Assembly (NCBI RefSeq): GCF_002836745.1
Contig: NZ_PJAR01000043.1
Coordinates: 1-64,000, forward strand
Direction of reading: 5' to 3'
DNA: 64,000 nucleotides
DNA from: Glaciecola sp. 33A
Lineage (GTDB): Bacteria; Pseudomonadota; Gammaproteobacteria; Enterobacterales; Alteromonadaceae
Part shown: positions 1 through 10,411 of the stretch, piece by piece
Position numbering within the stretch: the first letter of the stretch is position 1
Layout: each line of letters begins with the position of its first letter
The notes under the pieces: generated by a model
Databases searched by the model: none
The model's input: the letters and a program-made list of their open reading frames with translations, nothing else
What the model was told of the DNA's origin: nothing
Translations under genes and position numbers: made by a program

Positions 1-135
1 CGAAGCGTAGTAAAGAGTCTCAACTAGCGAAGCGTAGTAAAGAGTCTCAACTAGCGAAGCGTAATAAAGAGTCTCAACTAGCGAAGCTTTATACAGAGTA
101 TCAACAAGCAAAGCGTTATATAGAGTCTCGGCTAA
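1..135. repeat. 27-bp tandem repeat, five units
   Basis: Five consecutive 27-bp units fill 1-135. The units at 1-27 and 28-54 are identical, the third (55-81) differs by one base, and the fourth and fifth (82-108, 109-135) are diverged. Because 27 is a multiple of 3, the array stays in frame and encodes a 9-residue repeat, KRSKESQLA and variants, in the tail of the left-edge gene. There are no spacers, so it is not a CRISPR array. The array probably continues beyond the left edge. Confidence 0.9.
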
Positions 136-212
136 CGATGCTGAATTCTGAAGAACAGCAAAAATTGTTACAAATGTACGCCAACCCGCTTATCAGGCAA
201 CAGCAGCAGTAA
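3..212 (+). CDS. C-terminal part of a repeat-containing protein (cut by window edge)
   Basis: The frame beginning at base 3 is open from the window edge to a TAA at 210-212 and gives 69 residues. The first 45 are five 9-residue repeats (KRSKESQLA and degenerate forms) rich in Lys, Ser, Glu and Gln. The rest is a Gln-rich tail ending in RQQQQ. The composition predicts a long charged helix, perhaps a coiled coil. I do not recognise the family, and the catalytic or binding part of the protein lies outside the window. The in-frame repeats and clean stop argue that this is a true C-terminus. An open frame created by the repeat alone remains possible. Confidence 0.5.
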   Translation, partial: KRSKESQLAKRSKESQLAKRNKESQLAKLYTEYQQAKRYIESRLTMLNSEEQQKLLQMYANPLIRQQQQ

Positions 213-264
213 AATGTACTTTGACACTATTTTCATACTTGCCTGCACCACTTAGCAAAAGTAG

Positions 265-1290
265 TTAATCTACATTTGAATTTTTCTTGCGAAAAACATC
301 TGGCGTTTGGTCGCAGTATGATTTAAACGCTCGATTAAAGGAACTCGGTTCCGAATAACCTAGCTCATAAGCAATCTGGGAGATAGTCATATTGGTGTAT
401 TCGAGATAATAGCTAGCTCTTTGTAAAAAGACTTCACTCTTCAATTCTTTAAATGTAATTTCATGCTCAGACAATAATCTGCGTAGACTTCTTTCAGACA
501 TATTTAGAGCGCGAGCAATAGTAATAATACTGGGTATAGACGTTTTGTTTTGTATCAATATTTCTCTACTTACAATATCAATAATGTCACATCGTCCTGA
601 ACGATATGAATAATACTTATCGAGTGCAGTGCAAATCACTTCATGCAAAAGTTCATTGTGAGAATTCAGCTTTGTCTTGAGATATTGCAAATCAAAAAAA
701 ATATAGTTTTTATTAATAGAGTGTTCGAATTTTGTATCTCGTAAATCCACCTTTTGTTTAATATCAGCAGAGTTGAACTGATCCACTAGGCAAATTTTAT
801 TCACTTTCGGCATTGTTCTTGTTGCCCTTTGTAACGATAAGAGCAAAAGAAACACTAGAAAAAGACTAATTTGTGCCGTGTTAGTTCCTTCAGGAGACAA
901 TAGTTCAATCGACAAGCAGCCTTCATTATTTATAATAGTAAATTCGAGTGAAATCGCCGTATCTACATATTTGTCATACTTCAACAGTGTCTCTAATAAG
1001 CCCGTCGCATTTTTTGCTGAAAGCATAGCTAGGACTATCATGCTGCTCGAATCAAAGTGAAATCCTTGCGCTAGTTCAAGACCAAATAAGGGTTTGTCGA
1101 GTTTTTTAGAAACAATTTCAAACATCTTTGCAACATAGTCGATATTAATAGCCGGTGATAACTCTTGAACATTCTTATGGGGAAACTCTTCAATATCAAA
1201 GAACTCGCTTGGTTCGATTCCACGATCTAATAAGAAATCTTGTACATATGTTGCAAACTTAGGTGATAGATACGGAGTTTTAGGCTGCAT
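265..1290 (-). CDS. AraC-family transcriptional regulator
   Basis: 341 residues, the usual size of the OruR/ArgR-like AraC subgroup. The first ~200 residues look like the AraC-type arabinose-binding-like N-terminal domain of that subgroup. Residues ~235-335 form the double helix-turn-helix, seen in IARALNMSERSLRRLL and then in the second HTH with ISQIAYELGYSEPSSFNRAF, which ends in the typical P-x-x-(F/Y)R. It is transcribed away from the TonB receptor at 1426, with 135 bp between the two starts, so it probably controls that receptor and the amidohydrolase behind it. The ligand cannot be told from sequence. The family is clear; the regulatory target is inference from position. Confidence 0.88.
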   Translation of the reverse strand: MQPKTPYLSPKFATYVQDFLLDRGIEPSEFFDIEEFPHKNVQELSPAINIDYVAKMFEIVSKKLDKPLFGLELAQGFHFDSSSMIVLAMLSAKNATGLLETLLKYDKYVDTAISLEFTIINNEGCLSIELLSPEGTNTAQISLFLVFLLLLSLQRATRTMPKVNKICLVDQFNSADIKQKVDLRDTKFEHSINKNYIFFDLQYLKTKLNSHNELLHEVICTALDKYYSYRSGRCDIIDIVSREILIQNKTSIPSIITIARALNMSERSLRRLLSEHEITFKELKSEVFLQRASYYLEYTNMTISQIAYELGYSEPSSFNRAFKSYCDQTPDVFRKKNSNVD

Positions 1291-1425
1291 AAAATTATTC
1301 CACTATTTTAAGTTAATGTTACTAGTGTGTCCGCAAATGTCAGTTTTTTACGATACCAGATCTGTTCTTATAGTATTAACAAAATTTAGCGTATATATAA
1401 CAATATTTTAATATTAAGGACATTT

Positions 1426-3849
1426 ATGAAGTTCATGCAAAAAAAAAAGTTAATGTTTAAACATAAATTTGTTGCTGTTTCAGTCGTCTTCGCTTGTTTT
1501 CCGATCTGCATAAATGCACAAGAAACAGAAGAAAAAGAAGAGTCACTAATAGAAGTCATTCAAGTAAATGCAAGGAAGAAAGTTGAAAGTATTCAAGATA
1601 CACCATTAGCTGTCAGCGCATTCACAGGGGAAGGATTGCGTGATAGGGCCTTAGGTGATATTTCACAAATAGACCAAATAGTGCCAAATATGACGTTTGA
1701 TTCAACGGCTCCTATTAGCGGCAGCAGCAATGCGGCATCTGTATTTATCAGGGGGATCGGACAGAGTGATTTTGCCTTAACTGCGGATCCAGGCGTGGGC
1801 ATCTACTTGGATGGTGTCTATATTGCTCGATCGACAGGTTCGGTTTTTGATTCAATGGATATTGAAAGAATAGAAGTCGTGCGAGGCCCTCAAGGAACGT
1901 TGTTTGGAAAAAATACTATTGGGGGCGCTATTAGCGTTACTACAACTAAACCGGATGAAATATTTAGAGGCGGAATTGAAACAACAATTGGAAACTTTAA
2001 CCACAGAAAATTAAGAGGCTTTGTAAATGTACCGATCTCTGAAAATTTGTTTACTCGATTATCTGTCTCGTCAAATGAAAAAGATGGCTATGCAGAACGC
2101 ATTCTTACAGGACAATCACTTGGAGGCGAAGACAAATATGCGGCGCGCTTTACTGCTAGATGGTATGCAACAGACTCACTTACACTTGACTTCGCCACTG
2201 ATTATAGTAGCGCCGACGAAGAATCACCAGCATCCTCTTTAGTTAACTTTACGCCTTCTAACGTTGGTGCAGCAAATACTAGTTTTGCCGGACTTGCTTA
2301 CAATAATCTAGTCGGTGGCAATCCTTTAGCGGGTTCCACAAATCCTGCATTAGCAGCATTCGCACTATTACCTAGCTTGCCATTAGGCACACCTTTATAC
2401 GATAGTCGCTTTTTGAGTGGCGACCTAACAAAGAGCAATGCAACGGGCCCCACAGGCTCTGAGTATGATATTTTTGGTTCTTCATTAACCGCTGAATGGG
2501 AAATTTCAGAAAACACCACGATTAAATCTATTACCGGATACCGCGAATTCGACACCGATTTTGCTCGAGATGCAGATGGATCTCCACTAAACCTATTGCA
2601 TACCGAAAATAGCATGTCGCATGAGCAGTTTAGTCAAGAGCTACAGTTTTTTGGAAATGGATTTGAGGGCAAATTAGACTGGATTGCAGGATTGTTTTAC
2701 ATGGACGAAACTGGAAACGACGCAGTGACTGTTAGCTTCGCTCAAGAGACCTTTGACATATATGCAGCTAATAATATTGGCTGTGACTTGACGGGGATCG
2801 GTGGTCCAAATCTTACATCAGCGGGTATTTGCCCTAACATTTTTAGAATTGATCCCGTCGGTGAAGGTACGACAATAGATAACCAAAGTACCGCTGTATT
2901 TATCGAAGTTGACTATGCTCTTCATAAAGATTTGGATTTAACACTGGGATTACGAACCTCTCAAGACACAAAAGGGATCGACCTGACGGGCTATACTATA
3001 GGCGGTGGTCCTAGTATTGCTAATCCGGTTCAAGAAGAAAAGTTCACTAACACGTCAGGTCGGTTTATTTTGAGCTACACGTTGAACAAAGACCTATTAA
3101 CCTACCTCTCCTATTCACAAGGATATAAAAGTGGCGGGTTTAATCCTCGCTATGGTTTGCCATTAGAATTTCCGACAGCATTCGAGCCCGAAGAAGTTGG
3201 TAGCTGGGAAGCGGGTGTAAAATCTGATTTCTGGGGAGGACGAGCACGAGTTAACGCCGCCGTATTTTCCGCTGATTATGATGATATTCAAGTTGTTGTT
3301 TTTGATGGCGGTATCCCCAGAACAATTAATGCTGCAAAGGGCAAAATAGATGGTTTAGAAATCGAGGTCGTAGTTGTACCAATTGATAACCTGAGTATCA
3401 ATATCGACTATGGCTATCTTAATGCCAGGTATACACAGCTTGACTCAGCTGTTATCGGGTCGTTTGGTAATCCGATAGTCAATCCCATTAAAGAAGATGA
3501 TTTATTTATCAATACCCCAAAAAACTCATTAAGTGCAGGTGTGCAATATGAAGTTGAACTTAGTAATCAAGCGACGTTGCGATTGCGTACTGACGTAAAT
3601 TACAAAGACAAGGTTGCAAATGACGCCATTAACACACCTGAACTCATTCAAAAGGCATTAACATTAGTTAATCTGACAGCCAGTTATTCGCCTAATAATG
3701 CTGATTGGGGTATCTCGCTATATATCCGAAACGCAACTGACCAAGAGTACATAACCAGTGGGGTTGCAGACAAGCCAGGGTTTGGTTTGGTCGAGGTAAA
3801 TGTTGCACGCCCGAGAGAGTTCGGTGCTGTTTTTAATTATACGTTTTAA
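1426..3849 (+). CDS. TonB-dependent outer-membrane receptor
   Basis: 807 residues. A basic N-terminus and hydrophobic stretch end at ...ICINA, a likely signal-peptidase I site near residue 31. The plug domain follows, with the hallmark IEVIQVNARKK / IQDTPLAVSA start (~43-65), an FIRGIG motif and the RVEVVRGPQGTLFG-type segment (here IERIEVVRGPQGTLFGKN). The rest is a 22-strand-type barrel ending in Phe. The ATG has a good TTAAGGAC ribosome site. It belongs to the large group of receptors used by marine gammaproteobacteria for organic nutrients or siderophores; the substrate is unknown. It lies 32 bp before the HDAC-like gene, so the two are probably one operon under the divergent AraC regulator. 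Confidence 0.93.
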   Translation: MKFMQKKKLMFKHKFVAVSVVFACFPICINAQETEEKEESLIEVIQVNARKKVESIQDTPLAVSAFTGEGLRDRALGDISQIDQIVPNMTFDSTAPISGSSNAASVFIRGIGQSDFALTADPGVGIYLDGVYIARSTGSVFDSMDIERIEVVRGPQGTLFGKNTIGGAISVTTTKPDEIFRGGIETTIGNFNHRKLRGFVNVPISENLFTRLSVSSNEKDGYAERILTGQSLGGEDKYAARFTARWYATDSLTLDFATDYSSADEESPASSLVNFTPSNVGAANTSFAGLAYNNLVGGNPLAGSTNPALAAFALLPSLPLGTPLYDSRFLSGDLTKSNATGPTGSEYDIFGSSLTAEWEISENTTIKSITGYREFDTDFARDADGSPLNLLHTENSMSHEQFSQELQFFGNGFEGKLDWIAGLFYMDETGNDAVTVSFAQETFDIYAANNIGCDLTGIGGPNLTSAGICPNIFRIDPVGEGTTIDNQSTAVFIEVDYALHKDLDLTLGLRTSQDTKGIDLTGYTIGGGPSIANPVQEEKFTNTSGRFILSYTLNKDLLTYLSYSQGYKSGGFNPRYGLPLEFPTAFEPEEVGSWEAGVKSDFWGGRARVNAAVFSADYDDIQVVVFDGGIPRTINAAKGKIDGLEIEVVVVPIDNLSINIDYGYLNARYTQLDSAVIGSFGNPIVNPIKEDDLFINTPKNSLSAGVQYEVELSNQATLRLRTDVNYKDKVANDAINTPELIQKALTLVNLTASYSPNNADWGISLYIRNATDQEYITSGVADKPGFGLVEVNVARPREFGAVFNYTF

Positions 3850-3881
3850 ACGTTTTACAATTAATCTTTAAGGATAATGTC

Positions 3882-4994
3882 ATGTTAAAAACTGCACTAG
3901 TCTGGAATGAACGTTATATGTGGCACAATACGGGTAATGCGGCAGGGATAATGCCTGCAGGCTTCGATGTGCAGCCACTACAACATGTTGAAAACCCAGA
4001 AACTAAACGCCGAATAAAGAACTTGCTTGATGCAAGTAAGTTGACCAATAAGCTCCAATTAATTGAAGATCGCATGGCAAGTGATGCAGAAATATTAAAA
4101 GTACACACGCCCAGATATCTGAATCAATTGGTTGAGTTAAACAAAACAGGAGGAGACGCAGGACCTTTTACTCCTATGAGCGTGAACTCTCTTGATATTG
4201 CAAGACTAGCTGCCGGTGGCGTAATGGAACTGACGTCTGCGGTTGTTAAAAGACAAGTTAAAAATGGCTATGCATTAGTTCGACCGCCAGGTCATCATGC
4301 AGTTGCAGATGGAGGAATGGGATTTTGCTTATTAAACAATGCAGCGATATCAGCGCATCATGCTCTTGATAACCTCAATATGAAAAAAATCGCATTTGTA
4401 GATTGGGATGTTCATCATGGAAATGGTGCAGAATCAATTTTTTATGAAGATCCAAGAGTGTTGACAATATCAGTACATCAAGAGCGTTGCTTTCCACCAG
4501 ACACCGGCGATAATCAAGATATAGGGTCAGGCGAGGGACGAGGTTTCAACTTAAATATTCCGTTACCCGCTGGAACTGGACTAGGTGGCTATCTTGCTTG
4601 TTTTGAACGTGTCGTGCTGCCAGCCCTGCATAAGTTCTCTCCTGATCTTATTATTGTACCTAGTGGTTTCGACGCCGGAATTTATGACCCACTAGGTCGC
4701 CAAATGATGACCAGCAGCGGCTATCGCCGTCTTACTCATATGCTATTAAAGGCGGCTGATGAATTGTGTGATGGTCGACTAGTAATGTGCCATGAAGGCG
4801 GGTACAACCCATCAACTGTGCCCTATCATGGATTGGCTGTGCTTGAGGCATTAAGTGGTGAAGATAGCGGTATTGCTGATCCTTTTACAGACATACATGA
4901 TTCAATGATGGGGCATGAGCTAAATAGTCATCAAGATAGTTACATTCGTGCCGCAGAATTAGTGTTGGATGATATAGTGTCATTGTGGTCGTAG
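3882..4994 (+). CDS. Class II HDAC-like / acetylpolyamine amidohydrolase family protein
   Basis: 370 residues of the zinc-dependent histone-deacetylase fold. Visible active-site elements are the PPGHH motif with the His138-His139 dyad, the DWDVHHGNG loop giving zinc ligands Asp176 and His178, the third ligand Asp264 in PSGFDAG, and a late EGGYN motif. Bacterial members remove acetyl or acyl groups from small amines such as acetylpolyamines, or from proteins. No signal peptide is seen, so it acts in the cytoplasm. A good AAGGATAATGTC ribosome site precedes ATG. The close upstream TonB receptor suggests the substrate is an imported N-acylated compound. That pairing is inference; the enzyme class is secure. 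Confidence 0.9.
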   Translation: MLKTALVWNERYMWHNTGNAAGIMPAGFDVQPLQHVENPETKRRIKNLLDASKLTNKLQLIEDRMASDAEILKVHTPRYLNQLVELNKTGGDAGPFTPMSVNSLDIARLAAGGVMELTSAVVKRQVKNGYALVRPPGHHAVADGGMGFCLLNNAAISAHHALDNLNMKKIAFVDWDVHHGNGAESIFYEDPRVLTISVHQERCFPPDTGDNQDIGSGEGRGFNLNIPLPAGTGLGGYLACFERVVLPALHKFSPDLIIVPSGFDAGIYDPLGRQMMTSSGYRRLTHMLLKAADELCDGRLVMCHEGGYNPSTVPYHGLAVLEALSGEDSGIADPFTDIHDSMMGHELNSHQDSYIRAAELVLDDIVSLWS

Positions 4995-5050
4995 CTTGAT
5001 TAACTGACGCTTGAACATCAGATGATTGGTTTACTCAAGCATTCAATGAT

Positions 5051-5087
5051 GCACCAGAATGAATATCAAATATATTTACTCTGGTGC
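5051..5087. terminator. Hairpin between convergent genes
   Basis: Arms GCACCAGA (5051-5058) and TCTGGTGC (5080-5087) are perfectly complementary across a 21-nt loop. The hairpin sits between the 3' end of the HDAC-like gene and the 3' end of hutU. There is no clear T-run on either side, so it may be a weak bidirectional terminator or a 3'-end stabilising stem. Confidence 0.4.
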
Positions 5088-5129
5088 GTTAATTAACTAT
5101 GAATTAAAATACATCTAATGCATATTTAT

Positions 5130-6797
5130 CTATAATATGGCAGGCAGATTCAAGCCTTTGGCCTTTGCACAATCAATAGCATCTTCATAGCCAGCGTCCG
5201 CGTGACGCATAACGCCAGTGGCTGGGTCGTTCCACAATACTCGTTTGAGTCTTTTTGCCGCATCATCGGTGCCGTCAGCTAAAATCACCATGCCTGAATG
5301 TTGTGAAAATCCCATACCGACGCCGCCACCATGATGAATACTTACCCAAGTGGCGCCGGATGCTGTGTTCAACAGTGCGTTCAATAATGGCCAGTCAGAC
5401 ACGGCACTAGAACCATCTTTCATCGCTTCGGTCTCTCTGTTAGGGCTTGCCACAGAACCGCTATCTAGGTGATCACGGCCAATCACTACGGGCGCACTTA
5501 ACTCACCGTTTTTAACCATTTCATTGAATGCCAAGCCCAAACGATGTCGCTCCCCCAATCCAACCCAGCAAATACGAGCGGGAAGGCCTTGGAATGCAAT
5601 ACGCTCCCTTGCCATGTCCAGCCATTGATGTAGGTGTTTATCATCGGGAAGTAGCTCTTTGACTTTTTGGTCTGTTTTGTAAATATCCTCAGGATCGCCC
5701 GACAGCGCAACCCACCTGAAGGGTCCGATACCGCGACAAAATAAAGGGCGAATATAAGCTGGTACGAAGCCAGGGAAATCAAAGGCATTTTTAAGGCCTT
5801 CTTGCAGAGCGACTTGGCGTATATTGTTGCCATAGTCGAGGGTGGGGATCCCTCTATTCCAAAAATCTAGCATTGCTCGTACTTGAATTTTCATCGAAGC
5901 ACGTGCTGCCTTTTCTACTTCTTTAGGATTGGATACTCGTTTCTCTTTCCATTCAGCTAAGGACCAACCAATCGGTAAATAACCATTCAGCGGATCATGT
6001 GCAGAGGTCTGATCGGTTACGATGTCAGGATGAACGCCGCGTTTCACCAATTCTGGAAATATGTCAGCTGCGTTGCCACAAAGCCCTACGGTTTTGACTT
6101 CACCCGCTTTAGTCCAACGGGTAATCATTTCAAGCGCTTGATCCAATGAATCGGCTCGCTCATCGACGTAACCGGTGCGTAATCTAAAGTCGATGCTTTG
6201 TGGATCGCATTCCACTGCGAGGCAACAAGCACCCGCCATGGCAGCAGCGAGGGGTTGCGCGCCTCCCATGCCACCTAATCCTGCAGTGAGTATCCATTTT
6301 CCACTTAGATCGCCTGCATAGTGTTGTCGACCAGCTTCCACAAAGGTTTCATAAGTACCTTGCACTATGCCCTGACTGCCGATGTAGATCCAAGAGCCGG
6401 CAGTCATTTGACCGTACATCATGAGTCCTTTTTTATCGAGTTCATTAAAATGGTCCCAATTCGCCCAGTGCGGCACGATGTTGGAATTTGCTATAAGTAC
6501 TCTGGGCGCATTCCGGTGAGTTTGGAAAACGCCTACCGGTTTACCTGATTGAACTAGGAGCGTTTCCTCTTCAGTTAAGGTCGTTAAGGTACTGGCGATT
6601 AAATCAAAATCCCTCCATGTTCTAGCAGCTTTGCCTATGCCACCATAAACCACTAATTCATCCGGGTTTTCCGCCACTTCGCGATCCAAATTATTGTGCA
6701 GCATTCGATATGGCGCTTCCGTCGCCCAACTAAGACAGGTTAATTTGGTGCCAGTAGGACTTTTAATATCTCTTGTTTTCTTAGTCACAGTGGTCAT
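5130..6797 (-). CDS. hutU: Urocanate hydratase
   Basis: 555 residues, the normal length for HutU. It converts urocanate to 4-imidazolone-5-propionate, the second step of histidine breakdown, using tightly bound NAD+. The glycine-rich GLGGMGGAQ near residue 173 and the C-terminal [19 protein letters not shown] block are family signatures. Its ATG overlaps the hutG stop as ATGA, and a GGGAGACC ribosome site lies just upstream. It is the last gene of hutI-hutH-hutG-hutU. Confidence 0.98.
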   Translation of the reverse strand: MTTVTKKTRDIKSPTGTKLTCLSWATEAPYRMLHNNLDREVAENPDELVVYGGIGKAARTWRDFDLIASTLTTLTEEETLLVQSGKPVGVFQTHRNAPRVLIANSNIVPHWANWDHFNELDKKGLMMYGQMTAGSWIYIGSQGIVQGTYETFVEAGRQHYAGDLSGKWILTAGLGGMGGAQPLAAAMAGACCLAVECDPQSIDFRLRTGYVDERADSLDQALEMITRWTKAGEVKTVGLCGNAADIFPELVKRGVHPDIVTDQTSAHDPLNGYLPIGWSLAEWKEKRVSNPKEVEKAARASMKIQVRAMLDFWNRGIPTLDYGNNIRQVALQEGLKNAFDFPGFVPAYIRPLFCRGIGPFRWVALSGDPEDIYKTDQKVKELLPDDKHLHQWLDMARERIAFQGLPARICWVGLGERHRLGLAFNEMVKNGELSAPVVIGRDHLDSGSVASPNRETEAMKDGSSAVSDWPLLNALLNTASGATWVSIHHGGGVGMGFSQHSGMVILADGTDDAAKRLKRVLWNDPATGVMRHADAGYEDAIDCAKAKGLNLPAIL

Positions 6798-7600
6798 GGT
6801 TGGTCTCCCGTAAAAGTCATTGGCTTATGTTTGTTGATCGCGCTCAATATAAGGCGTAAAACTTTTCGAAGCGTATTTGCTTTGTCTGCTGCGTAGTTGA
6901 ATGGAGGGGTTTCTGATCCCAGATAAGTGCATTGTGCCAGTTCCATTTGGAGGGCATAAATATGGTTTGCAGGACTGCCATAATGGCGTGTAGTCCAGCC
7001 TCCTTTGAAACGTCCATTCACAATATGACGGTAAGCTGGATAGTTGCAGCATATTTGCTCTATTGCCTTGGTTATTTGAACATCACAGCTTTTGCCAACG
7101 TTGTCACCAATATTGAGATCCGGTAACTTATGATCAAACAAATGTGTAATTTGAGAGCGAATTGAATGACAATCATAAACAAAGGCATAGCCATGTATCG
7201 TTTTTACCTTTTCAATCTCAGCGTATAAGGCCTCATGATAAACCTGATGAAAGTGTTTGAGACGAAACGCGATATCATCCTCAGATGGCGCAACATTCCA
7301 TATGGGTTCATCATCGAATGTTGCTAGTGGCACCAATTTGGTGTTGTTTTCTCCCGGATAAAGACTGCCACCTTCAGGATCTCTATTAGCATCAATCACG
7401 TATCTGCTAAAATTTGCTCTGACGATAGTGACGTTATCCAATAGTCCTTCATATAGCCTAGGGATATGCCAATCAGTATCTAGGAGCTGTCGTCCAACGG
7501 TATTTAAGTTTTCCCAAATCGCTTCAGGTACATAAGTGCCTGAGTGTGGTTGCGCTAATATAATCGGGCCCCGGCCTTGTATCACCGTAACTGGGTTCAT
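6794..7600 (-). CDS. hutG: N-formylglutamate amidohydrolase
   Basis: 268 residues of the N-formylglutamate amidohydrolase family. It hydrolyses N-formyl-L-glutamate to glutamate and formate. Family landmarks include QPHSGTYVP near the N-terminus, DANRDP, and a YDCHSIRS motif around residues 143-150 likely to hold metal ligands. Its presence with hutF, and no formimidoylglutamase gene, shows the five-step route: formimidoylglutamate is deiminated first, then deformylated. It overlaps hutH upstream and hutU downstream by 4 bp each, indicating translational coupling. Confidence 0.95.
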   Translation of the reverse strand: MNPVTVIQGRGPIILAQPHSGTYVPEAIWENLNTVGRQLLDTDWHIPRLYEGLLDNVTIVRANFSRYVIDANRDPEGGSLYPGENNTKLVPLATFDDEPIWNVAPSEDDIAFRLKHFHQVYHEALYAEIEKVKTIHGYAFVYDCHSIRSQITHLFDHKLPDLNIGDNVGKSCDVQITKAIEQICCNYPAYRHIVNGRFKGGWTTRHYGSPANHIYALQMELAQCTYLGSETPPFNYAADKANTLRKVLRLILSAINKHKPMTFTGDQP

Positions 7601-9135
7601 GCGTTAATCTCAATAGGGGTAAAGCCCTCGTTGATACGACAAAACTGAGTGTTACCATTAAATAGAGCGGCAAGCTGCTCGATATCTGCGCTAACCATTC
7701 GGTCATCGTTCAGAGCAGGGCAATGTTCACGAATTTCTTTGATAATTTTTTGCAGCTTACTGCTGGTTTTTAATGGGCTACGTAATTCAATACCTTGAGC
7801 TGCGGCCATCGCCTCTATACCCAAAATAGCGGCTAAGTTTTCATTCATCTCTAGCAAACGGCGAGCAGCATGGCAGGCCATTGACACATGATCTTCTTGA
7901 TTCGCAGACGTTGGTGTTGAGTCAATCGAGCGCGGGTTGGCGAGTGACTTGTTTTCACTCATGAGCGCTGCAGATGTTACCTCTGCAATCATCAAACCAG
8001 ACTTTAACCCGGGCTCAGGAGTTAAGAATGCAGGCAATCCAAAACTCAATGCTGGATCGACAAGGAGCGCTATTCGACGTTGAGCAATGCAGCCCACTTC
8101 TGAAATAACAATGGCGGTTTGGTCTGCTGCCAATGCTACTGGTTCCGCATGAAAATTGCCGCCAGAAACGATACTGCCATCAGACAGTACCAATGGATTA
8201 TCAGTTGCCGCGTTAGCTTCTATTTGCAGTATTTTGCCTACATGCCTTAATTGATCAAGGCATGCGCCAATGACTTGGGGTGCGCATCTTAAGCAATACG
8301 GGTCTTGCACTCTTTCGTCACCGGTCTGGTGACTCTTTGTAATTTCTGAAGCATGCAGTAATTCACGTAGTCTACGAGCACTTTGTATTTGACCTAGATG
8401 CCCTCGTAATTGGTGTATTTCATCGTGAAACGGGGCACTTGAACCCATCGCCGCGTCTATCGACAAGGCACTTGTGGTCAATGAGATTAGGCTTAACTTC
8501 CATGCAGAAAACAAGCCCACTAGGGCCAGGGCGGTTGATACTTGTGTTCCATTTATCAGCGCTAATCCTTCCTTAGCTTGCAGCTCGATGGGCTCAATCC
8601 CAACTTTTCGCATCGCCTCTAATGCTGGCACTTTTAGCCCTTTATAAAATACATCGCCTTCACCAATAAGTGCTGCTGACATGTGTGCAAGCGGAGCTAA
8701 ATCACCTGATGCGCCCACTGAACCTTTAGCCGGTATCACAGGAATAATATCGCGGTTGGCCAGTTGTTGTAGCTGATGAATAACTATTGGTCTAACACCG
8801 GAGGCCCCTCGTCCCAAGGATAGACATTTCAACGCCATGATCAGGCGAACCACATTGTTGGGTAAAGGTTCACCAAAACCGGCGCAATGTGAGCGCACTA
8901 AGTTTGTTTGTAGGCTGACTAATTTGTCTTGATCGATCCTAACTGACGCGAGTTTACCAAAACCGGTATTCACGCCGTATATTGTTTGCTTGCTCTGAAT
9001 GCTATTTAACAGCCTTTGTGAACTCAGTTTAACTGCACTAAATGCACTTTCTTCAAGTTCAAAAGGGGCGTTGTTTAAATACAGCTGTTCTAGTTCGTGA
9101 AGTGCTGTTTTGCCGGGACTCAGTACAATTTTCAT
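7597..9135 (-). CDS. hutH: Histidine ammonia-lyase
   Basis: 512 residues, as expected. It removes ammonia from L-histidine to give trans-urocanate. The Ala142-Ser143-Gly144 triad in [14 protein letters not shown] forms the autocatalytic MIO prosthetic group, at the same numbering as the Pseudomonas enzyme. YGVNTGFG near residue 53 carries the conserved catalytic Tyr. ATGA overlaps join it to hutI upstream and hutG downstream, so all four genes should lie on one transcript driven from the hutI-hutF intergenic region. Confidence 0.98.
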   Translation of the reverse strand: MKIVLSPGKTALHELEQLYLNNAPFELEESAFSAVKLSSQRLLNSIQSKQTIYGVNTGFGKLASVRIDQDKLVSLQTNLVRSHCAGFGEPLPNNVVRLIMALKCLSLGRGASGVRPIVIHQLQQLANRDIIPVIPAKGSVGASGDLAPLAHMSAALIGEGDVFYKGLKVPALEAMRKVGIEPIELQAKEGLALINGTQVSTALALVGLFSAWKLSLISLTTSALSIDAAMGSSAPFHDEIHQLRGHLGQIQSARRLRELLHASEITKSHQTGDERVQDPYCLRCAPQVIGACLDQLRHVGKILQIEANAATDNPLVLSDGSIVSGGNFHAEPVALAADQTAIVISEVGCIAQRRIALLVDPALSFGLPAFLTPEPGLKSGLMIAEVTSAALMSENKSLANPRSIDSTPTSANQEDHVSMACHAARRLLEMNENLAAILGIEAMAAAQGIELRSPLKTSSKLQKIIKEIREHCPALNDDRMVSADIEQLAALFNGNTQFCRINEGFTPIEINA

Positions 9136-10343
9136 GCTTCCACCATCTGCGAAATACGTTTATAAAGAACACAACCGCCAAGCCAATATGACAGTTCTGC
9201 AGGATGGTCAATGTTCCATACCGCGAGTTCGGCGACCACACCCGGTGCGATGACACCGAATTGCTTGGATAGGTTTAGGGCTTTGGCTGCGCTGCGCGTA
9301 ACCCCCGTTAATGCCTCTTCGGGTGTCATTAAAAACTCGGTACAGGCCATATTCATGGCTGTTATTATCGAAGATAGTGGCGAACTGCCGGGGTTGCAAT
9401 CAGTCGCGATCGCAATATCAACATCGTGTTTACGTAGTTGCTGTATAGGCGGTAGTTTGGTTTCCCGAAGCGTATAAAAAGCACCAGGAAGCAATACCGC
9501 AACGGCGCCTGAACTGGCGAATTCAGCAACATCTGTTGCGGCCAAGTGTTCCAAATGATCAGCCGAAAGCCCGTTATATCGAGCGGCCAACAATGCGCCT
9601 TTTTGATCGGATAATTGCTCTGCGTGAAGTTTCACGGGTATGTTAAGCGATTTGGCTATTTTGAATAATCGTTCAATCTGCTGCGCCGAAAACGCGATTT
9701 CCTCACAAAACCCATCCACGGCATCAATGAGACCTTCCTTAACACCTCGTTGCAGACCAGGAATGGCTATTTGGTCTATATATTCATCTGCGCGCAAGCG
9801 ATATTCAGGGGGTATTGCATGGGCAGCTAACCATGTCGTGACGATCTTAACAGGACGTAAGGTTGCCAGCGTTCTTGCGATCCTTAGCATACGAAGTTCA
9901 TCTTCAATGGTTAGTCCATATCCCGATTTAATCTCGACAACGGCGACACCTTCACCAATAAGACAGTCTAATCTGCGCAAAGATTGCGTTACCAATTGTT
10001 CGTCAGTTGCATTTCTAGTGGCAAGCACGGTTGAAACAATACCACCGCCGTTAAGCGCAATTTCTTGGTAACTTGCGCCACCCAGCCGATCTGCAAACTC
10101 CAAGGCACGTGAGCCAGCAAAAACAAGGTGAGTGTGGCAATCGATAAGTGCAGGAGTAACTACTCGGCCACCTAAGTCTTCGCTCTTCATATGCACAAAA
10201 CGTGCGGGGAGATCGGCTGTCTTACCTACCCAAGCAATGCGCTTATTTTGCACCACAAAAGTGGCATCTGAGATCAAGCCATACGGCTTGTCGCCTTTTA
10301 TCATGGTGGCCACAGAGCTGCCAGTATAAATCATGTCTTGCAT
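9132..10343 (-). CDS. hutI: Imidazolonepropionase
   Basis: A metal-dependent amidohydrolase that opens 4-imidazolone-5-propionate to N-formimidoyl-L-glutamate. The [12 protein letters not shown] segment carries the metal-binding HxH, HAEQLSD is a further family landmark, and [10 protein letters not shown] holds the late Asp. The frame stays open to 10418, but I chose the ATG at 10343 (protein begins MQDMIYTG). It has an AAGGTG ribosome site, gives the usual ~403 residues, and leaves room for the promoter; the longer version would run over the operator and into hutF. It is the first gene of the leftward hut operon. Confidence 0.95.
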   Translation of the reverse strand: MQDMIYTGSSVATMIKGDKPYGLISDATFVVQNKRIAWVGKTADLPARFVHMKSEDLGGRVVTPALIDCHTHLVFAGSRALEFADRLGGASYQEIALNGGGIVSTVLATRNATDEQLVTQSLRRLDCLIGEGVAVVEIKSGYGLTIEDELRMLRIARTLATLRPVKIVTTWLAAHAIPPEYRLRADEYIDQIAIPGLQRGVKEGLIDAVDGFCEEIAFSAQQIERLFKIAKSLNIPVKLHAEQLSDQKGALLAARYNGLSADHLEHLAATDVAEFASSGAVAVLLPGAFYTLRETKLPPIQQLRKHDVDIAIATDCNPGSSPLSSIITAMNMACTEFLMTPEEALTGVTRSAAKALNLSKQFGVIAPGVVAELAVWNIDHPAELSYWLGGCVLYKRISQMVEA

Positions 10344-10372
10344 CGGGCACCTTGTTAAATTACGGTTAACTG

Positions 10373-10394
10373 ATATTATGTATGCACATAATAT
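10373..10394. promoter_or_regulatory. Candidate HutC operator between hutI and hutF
   Basis: A perfect 9-bp inverted repeat, ATATTATGT (10373-10381) and ACATAATAT (10386-10394), flanks the 4-bp spacer ATGC. It lies in the only intergenic space of the hut locus, 29 bp before the hutI start and 18 bp before the hutF start. GntR/HutC repressors bind palindromes of this size, and HutC sites in other proteobacteria have a related TGTA..TACA core. One site here could repress both divergent units until urocanate is present. Confidence 0.65.
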
Positions 10395-10411
10395 ATTTGA
10401 GGTAAATAATA

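Noticed and set aside
1-135. Possible CRISPR array
   Set aside because: The 27-bp units are directly adjacent without spacers and stay in one reading frame, so they are coding tandem repeats.
2298-2615. 105-codon minus-strand frame inside the first TonB receptor
   Set aside because: It is antisense to a well-conserved barrel segment and has no features of its own.
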